From: Actinomycetes bacterium
Lineage (GTDB): Bacteria; Actinomycetota; Actinomycetes; Actinomycetales; Cellulomonadaceae
Direction: 5' to 3'
DNA: 8,609 nucleotides
Assembly (NCBI GenBank): GCA_023428465.1
Contig: JAEYXM010000085.1
Location: 1-8,609 of the forward strand
Shown: in pieces, positions 4,832 through 8,609 of the stretch
Position numbering within the stretch: the stretch's first letter is position 1
Layout: each line of letters begins with the position of its first letter
The notes under the pieces: model-generated
What the model was told of the DNA's origin: nothing
The model's input: only the letters and a program-made list of their open reading frames with translations
The model's database searches: none
Translations under genes and position numbers: made by a program

Positions 4832-7651
4832 ATGTCCCGCAAGCTCGTGATCGTGGAGTCGCCGGCCAAGGCGCGCACGATCGCCGGGTACCTCGGTGAC
4901 GGGTACACGGTCGAGGCGTCCGTGGGCCACATCCGTGACCTCCCGCAGCCGTCCGAGCTGCCCGCCGACATGAAGAAGGGCCCCTTCGGCAAGTTCGCCG
5001 TCGACGTCGAGAACGGGTTCCAGCCGTACTACGTCGTCGACGCCGACAAGAAGAAGAAGGTCGCCGAGCTCCGCAAGGCGCTCAAGGGAGCCGACGAGCT
5101 CCTCCTCGCCACCGATGAGGACCGCGAGGGCGAAGCCATCGCCTGGCACCTCCTGCAGGAGCTCAAGCCCACCGTGCCCGTCAAGCGCATGGTCTTCCAC
5201 GAGATCACCCGCGAGGCCATCGAACGGGCCATCGCCCACCCGCGCGACCTTGACGACCGGCTCGTCGACGCGCAGGAGACCCGCCGCATCCTCGACCGCC
5301 TCTACGGCTACGAGGTCTCGCCCGTGCTGTGGCGCAAGGTCCGTCAGGGTCTGTCCGCCGGTCGCGTCCAGTCCGTCGCCACGCGCATGGTCGTCGAGCG
5401 GGAACGCGAGCGGATGGCGTTCCGCGCCGCCGACTACTGGGACGTGCGCGGCACGTTCGCGGTCTCGGGCGGCGACGGCACGCCGTTCGACGCGCGGCTC
5501 GTGCAGCTCGCAGGCGACCGGGTCGCCACCGGCCGCGACTTCGACGACCGCGGCGCGCTGCGGACCCGCGGTGCGCGCCACCTCGACGAAGCGACCGCCA
5601 CCGCCGTCGCCGGCGCGCTCGCAGACGCGCCCTTCCGGGTGCTCGAGCTCGAGACCAAGCCCTACACACGCCGGCCCGCCGCCCCGTTCACGACGTCGAC
5701 CCTCCAGCAGGAGGCCGCCCGCAAGCTCCGCATGGCCTCGCGCCAGACCATGCGCGTCGCCCAGAGCCTGTACGAGAACGGCTACATCACCTACATGCGG
5801 ACCGACTCGCCCGTGCTGAGCACGCAGGCCGTCGACGCCGCCCGGCGCCAGGCCGGCGAGCTGTACGGCGCCGAGTACGTGCCCGACAAGCCGCGCGTCT
5901 ACGCCGCCAAGGCCAAGGGCGCCCAGGAGGCGCACGAGGCCATCCGGCCCGCCGGCGACCACTTCCGCACCCCCGCGCAGGTCGCCCGCGAGCTCTCCGG
6001 CGACCAGTTCAAGCTCTACGAGCTCATCTGGAAGCGGACCGTCGCCTCCCAGATGGCCGACGCGCGCGGATCCACCGCCACCGTGCGGCTCGGCGCCGCC
6101 GCCGTCGTCGCCCCGCTCGGTGACACGCCCACCGAGGCCGTGTTCTCGGCGTCGGGCACCGTCATCACCTTCCGTGGCTTCCTCGCCGCCTACGAGGAAG
6201 GGCACGACGCCGAGCGGTACGAGGACGGCGACACCCCCCGCGGCGACCGCGAGACACGGCTGCCCGTCATGGCCTCCGGGGACGCGCTCGACGCGCGGTC
6301 GCTCACCGCCGACGGGCACCGCACCTCCCCGCCACCGCGCTACACCGAGGCGAGCCTCGTCAAGGCCCTCGAGGAGCGGGGCATCGGGCGGCCGTCGACC
6401 TACGCCGCCACCATCTCCGTCATCCAGGACCGCGGATACGTGACCAGCCGCGGGCAGGCGCTCGTCCCGTCGTGGCTCGCGTTCGCCGTCACGCGGCTGC
6501 TCGAGGAGAACTTCGACAAGCTCGTCGACTACGGGTTCACCGCCGAGATGGAGGAGGACCTCGACGCCATCGCCGCCGGCGAGAAGGACCGCGTCGAGTG
6601 GCTCACGCGGTTCTACTTCGGCGACGCCGGTGGGGCCGGTGGGGCTGGCGGGTCCGGTGCGGCCGGTGCGGCGCCGGGCGCCGGGGGCCCCGGGCCCGGC
6701 GGCAGCGGCCCGGGCACCGGGCTGCGCGACCTCGTCGAAGGCCACGGCGAGATCGACGCCCGCGAGGTCAACTCCGTCGAGATCGGCGAAGGGATCACGC
6801 TGCGCGTCGGCCGGTACGGCCCCTACCTCGAGGACGCCAACGCCCCCACCGAGGACGGCACCCCTCGCCGAGCATCCGTCCCCGAGGACCTCGCGCCCGA
6901 CGAGCTCACCGTCGAGAAAGCGCGCGAGCTCCTCGAGACCCAGCCCGACGGCGACCGCGTCCTCGGCACCGACCCCACCACCGGCACCACCATCGTCGCG
7001 CGCACCGGGCGGTACGGCCCGTACGTCACCGAGGTGCTGCCCGAGGTCGAGCTCCCCGACGGCCTCACCGCCACCGAGCGCAAGAAGCGGCTCGCCGCAG
7101 CGCCCAAGCCGCGGACCGGGTCCCTGTTCCGGTCGATGCAGCTGCAGACCGTCACGCTCGAGGACGCGCTCCGGCTGCTGTCGCTTCCGCGCGTCGTCGG
7201 CGTCGACCCCGCCACCGGCGAGGAGATCACCGCCCAGAACGGCCGGTACGGGCCCTACCTGCGCAAGGGCACCGACTCGCGGACCCTCCCGAGCGAGGAC
7301 GCCATCTTCGACACCACGCTCGAGGAGGCGCTCGCCATCTACGCCGAGCCCAAGCGCGGGCGCGGGGCAGCGTCGACCGCGCCGCTGCGCGAGCTCGGCG
7401 CCGATCCCGTCTCCGGCAAGCCCGTCGTCGTCAAGGACGGGCGGTTCGGGCCGTACGTCACCGACGGTGAGACCAACGCCACCCTCCGCAAGGAGGACGC
7501 CGTCGAGTCCGTGACGCTCGAGCGGGCTGCCGAGCTGCTCGCCGAGAAGCGCGCGCGGGGGCCGGTGAAGAAGACCGGGCGCCGCACGTCGTCAGCCGCC
7601 GCTCGCGGTGGGTCGCGGAAGGCCACCGGGGCGCGGGCGCCGAAGAAGTAA
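4832..7651 (+). CDS. topA: DNA topoisomerase I (type IA)
   Basis: This 939-residue enzyme relaxes negatively supercoiled DNA by cutting one strand through a 5'-phosphotyrosine link and passing the other strand through; it is normally essential in actinobacteria. The N-terminal TOPRIM domain has E9 in VIVESPAKA and the metal-binding DxDxE at D95, D97 and E99. The catalytic tyrosine is Y321 in YITYMRTDS. The core continues through the RPSTYA segment to about residue 596 (WLTRFYF). A Gly/Ala/Pro-rich linker (599-630) then joins the C-terminal region, which has four topoisomerase C-terminal repeats marked by GRYGPY/GRFGPY at 660, 726, 804 and 870. There are no Cys4 zinc fingers. A basic Lys/Arg/Ala tail (about 913-939) ends the protein, as in mycobacterial TopA. 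The ATG at 4832 has a strong ribosome binding site and begins directly with the conserved MSRKLVIVES. The gene ends in TAA, rare for such GC-rich DNA, and its last 20 bp are repeated downstream. The next gene is convergent. Confidence 0.98.
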   Translation: MSRKLVIVESPAKARTIAGYLGDGYTVEASVGHIRDLPQPSELPADMKKGPFGKFAVDVENGFQPYYVVDADKKKKVAELRKALKGADELLLATDEDREGEAIAWHLLQELKPTVPVKRMVFHEITREAIERAIAHPRDLDDRLVDAQETRRILDRLYGYEVSPVLWRKVRQGLSAGRVQSVATRMVVERERERMAFRAADYWDVRGTFAVSGGDGTPFDARLVQLAGDRVATGRDFDDRGALRTRGARHLDEATATAVAGALADAPFRVLELETKPYTRRPAAPFTTSTLQQEAARKLRMASRQTMRVAQSLYENGYITYMRTDSPVLSTQAVDAARRQAGELYGAEYVPDKPRVYAAKAKGAQEAHEAIRPAGDHFRTPAQVARELSGDQFKLYELIWKRTVASQMADARGSTATVRLGAAAVVAPLGDTPTEAVFSASGTVITFRGFLAAYEEGHDAERYEDGDTPRGDRETRLPVMASGDALDARSLTADGHRTSPPPRYTEASLVKALEERGIGRPSTYAATISVIQDRGYVTSRGQALVPSWLAFAVTRLLEENFDKLVDYGFTAEMEEDLDAIAAGEKDRVEWLTRFYFGDAGGAGGAGGSGAAGAAPGAGGPGPGGSGPGTGLRDLVEGHGEIDAREVNSVEIGEGITLRVGRYGPYLEDANAPTEDGTPRRASVPEDLAPDELTVEKARELLETQPDGDRVLGTDPTTGTTIVARTGRYGPYVTEVLPEVELPDGLTATERKKRLAAAPKPRTGSLFRSMQLQTVTLEDALRLLSLPRVVGVDPATGEEITAQNGRYGPYLRKGTDSRTLPSEDAIFDTTLEEALAIYAEPKRGRGAASTAPLRELGADPVSGKPVVVKDGRFGPYVTDGETNATLRKEDAVESVTLERAAELLAEKRARGPVKKTGRRTSSAAARGGSRKATGARAPKK
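6626..6721 (+). repeat. Low-complexity Gly-rich linker of TopA with 9-bp repeats
   Basis: This stretch codes for TopA residues 599-630, mostly Gly, Ala, Pro and Ser. Five 9-bp units run without gaps: GGTGGGGCC (6629), GGTGGGGCT (6638), GGCGGGTCC (6647), GGTGCGGCC (6656) and GGTGCGGCG (6665). They encode GGA, GGA, GGS, GAA, GAA. The linker sits exactly between the catalytic core and the C-terminal DNA-binding repeats, where mycobacterial TopA has a less glycine-rich segment of similar size. Because the unit is a multiple of three, copy number can change without a frameshift. Confidence 0.85.
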
Positions 7652-7690
7652 GGCGGGCGGCGAGGACGTCAGGCGGGCGCCGAAGGAGTC
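7631..7690 (+). repeat. 20-bp tandem repeat spanning the topA stop codon
   Basis: Three 20-bp units lie head to tail: GCGCGGGCGCCGAAGAAGTA (7631-7650), which is the end of topA including the first two bases of TAA, then 7651-7670, then 7671-7690. Unit 0 matches unit 2 at 16 of 20 bases, unit 1 matches unit 2 at 16 of 20, and unit 0 matches unit 1 at 14 of 20. A decayed start of a fourth unit (GGGCGGCGGCG) follows at 7691. The downstream copies are not in the topA frame and do not extend the protein. Confidence 0.75.
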
Positions 7691-7735
7691 GGGCGGCGGC
7701 GCGGCCGGTGAGACGGCGCGGCTGGCGCTGGCCGC

Positions 7736-7799
7736 GGGGACGGCACTGCCGGCGGGACGGTGGGGACGGCGCTGGCGGCGGGGACGGTACTGCCGGCGG
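7736..7799 (+). repeat. Imperfect G-rich 20-bp repeats in the topA-NUDIX spacer
   Basis: Three related units of the form GGGGACGGnnCTGnCGGCGG start at 7736, 7762 and 7780. The first and third differ at one base; the second has more changes. They are spaced 26 and 18 bp apart, with a 2-bp overlap between the last two. The rest of the 7652-7908 spacer holds no credible gene; I see no hairpin followed by a T tract. Confidence 0.65.
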
Positions 7800-7834
7800 C
7801 GGCGGACACGCCTGCGGCTGGAGGTGGCGTGCCG

Positions 7835-7914
7835 CTCGGCGCGCGTGCTCAGGGCTCGGCGTGCGTGCTCAGGCCTCGGCGCGCGCGCTCAGGGGTCGGC
7901 GTACCTGCTCAGGC
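7835..7914 (-). repeat. Four 20-bp tandem repeats spanning the NUDIX stop codon
   Basis: Four contiguous units start at 7835 (CTCGGCGCGCGTGCTCAGGG), 7855, 7875 and 7895. Adjacent units match at 18, 17 and 14 of 20 bases in order. The last unit overlaps the end of the NUDIX gene and contains its TGA (7911-7909). Each unit carries the same CCTGAGC (read on the minus strand), so a TGA recurs every 20 bp downstream of the real stop, in all three frames in turn. Confidence 0.88.
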
Positions 7915-8388
7915 CTCCTGCGGCACCGCGATGATCGCCGGCGGCACCACGCCCTCCGCGAGGTAGCGCAGGACGGCGAGCTCGTGCGGCACGACCGGGT
8001 CAGGGAGCGCATCGAGCCGGAACCAGCGCATGTCCGCGCTCTTGTCCGGCTCCAGGCGTGCGGGCGTGCCCGTCCAGCGGCGCGCGCGGAAGAACAGGTC
8101 GCAGCGCTGCTCGATCTGCGGGCCACCGGGGATGAAGCGGTGCAGCGTCGTCAGCGGCTCCAGGTCCTCCTCCGCGACCACCACGCCGGACTCCTCCGCC
8201 GCCTCCCGGGCCGCCGCGGCGGTGATCGTCTCGCCCGACTCGAGGTGGCCTGCGAGGACCGCCCAGTGCCCGTCCCGGTAGCCCGTGCCGCGTCGGAGCT
8301 GCAGCAGGACCTCCTCGCCGCGCTGGAGAACCACGTACGCGGCGGCCATAAGGAGGGCGCGGTCGGCGGGGTCGTCGGTGTAGGCCAC
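7909..8388 (-). CDS. NUDIX hydrolase (MutT-like)
   Basis: This 159-residue protein belongs to the NUDIX family, which splits nucleoside diphosphates linked to another group, often to clean damaged nucleotides or use up cofactors. The Nudix box is complete: G47-x5-E53-x7-R61-E62-A-A-E65-E66-S-G68-V, with the metal-binding glutamates present. Conserved GYRDGHWAVLAGHLESGE before it and the LDALPDPVVPHE segment near the C-terminus match actinobacterial MutT-like proteins of about 150-160 residues. The substrate is not predictable. The start is uncertain. I prefer GTG 8388, because a -10-like TACGGT ends 6 nt before it. GTG 8436 would give 175 residues but lies inside a duplicate of the CDGSH gene end and has no ribosome binding site; ATG 8349 would give 146 residues and still keep the whole fold. 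The gene converges on topA and lies downstream of the CDGSH gene on the same strand. Confidence 0.93.
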   Translation of the reverse strand: MAYTDDPADRALLMAAAYVVLQRGEEVLLQLRRGTGYRDGHWAVLAGHLESGETITAAAAREAAEESGVVVAEEDLEPLTTLHRFIPGGPQIEQRCDLFFRARRWTGTPARLEPDKSADMRWFRLDALPDPVVPHELAVLRYLAEGVVPPAIIAVPQEA

Positions 8389-8394
8389 GTGGCC
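8383..8394. promoter_or_regulatory. Perfect 12-bp palindrome at the NUDIX start
   Basis: GGCCACGTGGCC is its own reverse complement and covers the proposed start codon and the 6 bp before it. It could be an operator or a chance palindrome; perfect 12-bp palindromes are expected a few times in a window of this size and composition. Confidence 0.2.
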
Positions 8395-8400
8395 ACCGTA
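8395..8400 (-). promoter_or_regulatory. Candidate -10 box of the NUDIX gene
   Basis: TACGGT on the minus strand fits TANNNT and is followed by GGCCAC and then the GTG at 8388. A -35 candidate, CCGACC (8423-8418), stands 17 nt upstream and keeps the GAC core. No Shine-Dalgarno sequence is present, which supports a leaderless start. Confidence 0.4.
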
Positions 8401-8431
8401 GCGAGGCCGGCGGGGCGGGTCGGGCCGCTCG

Positions 8432-8499
8432 GTCACGCCGGGCCGGTGGCAAGCCCCGGCTCGACGATGTCAGGCCGCGCCGGTGGTGAGCCCGGGCTC
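8432..8499 (-). repeat. 31-bp direct repeat of the CDGSH gene end
   Basis: Copy 1 (8499-8469 on the minus strand) contains the last nine codons and stop of the CDGSH gene. Copy 2 (8462-8432), 37 bp further on, matches it at 26 of 31 bases. Translated in the same register, copy 1 reads EPGLTTGAA-stop and copy 2 reads EPGLATGPA-stop. The 37-bp period is not a multiple of three, so copy 2 lies outside the gene. The TGA of copy 2 forms part of the alternative NUDIX start GTG 8436. Confidence 0.82.
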
Positions 8500-8609
8500 C
8501 TCGTCGTCCGTGCGGAAGCCGACGACCTTGTGGCTCCCGTCGCAGTACGGCTTGATCCCGGAGGCTCCGCACCGGCAGAGCGCGACCGTCGCCCGACGTC
8601 GGGGGGCGG
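8470..8609 (-). CDS. CDGSH-type iron-sulfur protein (N-terminus outside window)
   Basis: The minus-strand frame entering at the right edge gives 45 residues and ends at TGA 8472-8470. It contains CRCGASGIKPYCDGSH (visible residues 11-26), an exact match to the CDGSH pattern C-x-C-x2-S-x3-P-x-C-D-G-S-H, whose three cysteines and one histidine bind a [2Fe-2S] cluster in the mitoNEET family. In bacteria such small proteins (often 60-90 residues) are thought to act in iron, electron-transfer or redox roles, but the exact job is usually unknown. The sequence VALCRCGASGIKPYCDGSHK and the following GF are typical of short actinobacterial members. The visible part probably covers about half of the protein. 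The gene lies upstream of the NUDIX gene on the same strand and its end is duplicated downstream. Confidence 0.9.
   Translation of the reverse strand, partial: APRRRATVALCRCGASGIKPYCDGSHKVVGFRTDDEEPGLTTGAA

Noticed and set aside
4625..6745. A 706-codon open frame on the minus strand opposite topA
   Set aside because: It mirrors topA codon structure and shows only Gly/Val/Glu-rich shadow sequence; topA is certain.
7835..7914. The repeat array as a CRISPR
   Set aside because: Units are contiguous with no spacers, too short, and diverged; it is a simple tandem repeat at a gene end.
7608..7966. Two + strand frames in the topA-NUDIX spacer
   Set aside because: They are made of the tandem repeats, begin inside topA or the repeats, and lack ribosome binding sites and any recognisable protein feature.
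1..8609. A new defence, secretion or biosynthetic system
   Set aside because: All six genes fit known families with mostly housekeeping or signalling roles, and no gene cluster or mobile element suggests a larger system.

Overview
The window is very GC-rich (third codon positions almost always G or C, with long open frames on both strands) and fits a high-GC actinobacterium. The TopA protein lacks zinc fingers and carries four GRYGPY-type C-terminal repeats plus a basic tail, as mycobacterial and other actinobacterial enzymes do. A member of Micrococcales such as the Cellulomonas/Promicromonospora group is my best guess, but that is inference only. I see no mobile element, tRNA, rRNA, CRISPR array or recognisable defence system; every gene belongs to a known family.

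Layout. Positions 1-1344 (+) hold the 3' part of a class I SAM-dependent methyltransferase with an NPPF motif; its 5' end lies outside the window. Three bases further on it meets, tail to tail, a two-component operon on the minus strand: an OmpR/PhoP-type response regulator (3632-2895) followed by its histidine kinase (2895-1348), coupled by a TGATG overlap. A 177-bp divergent promoter region (3633-3809) separates the regulator from a membrane PAP2-family phosphatase (3810-4763, +). DNA topoisomerase I, topA (4832-7651, +), follows after 68 bp and has its own ribosome binding site and a possible promoter. A 257-bp repeat-filled convergent spacer (7652-7908) separates topA from a NUDIX hydrolase on the minus strand (8388-7909). 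At the right edge is the 3' end of a CDGSH iron-sulfur protein (8609-8470, minus), easy to miss because it is cut by the window edge.

How the genes work together. The response regulator and kinase form a complete signalling pair. The PAP2 phosphatase shares the divergent promoter region, where GGGTGA motifs recur, so it is a plausible target, but this is not shown. TopA is a housekeeping enzyme that removes negative supercoils. The NUDIX hydrolase and the CDGSH protein point the same way and may be co-transcribed, though the NUDIX gene has its own candidate leaderless promoter.

Most unusual feature. The ends of all three genes in the right-hand part of the window (topA, NUDIX, CDGSH) lie in short direct repeats that include or touch their stop codons: 20 bp for topA, 20 bp x 4 for NUDIX, and 31 bp x 2 for CDGSH. 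Further small in-frame tandem repeats sit inside the methyltransferase and topA. This looks like recurrent local duplication at unconstrained gene ends. A second pattern is that three gene starts each have a -10-like hexamer exactly 6 nt upstream and no Shine-Dalgarno sequence, which suggests leaderless transcripts.
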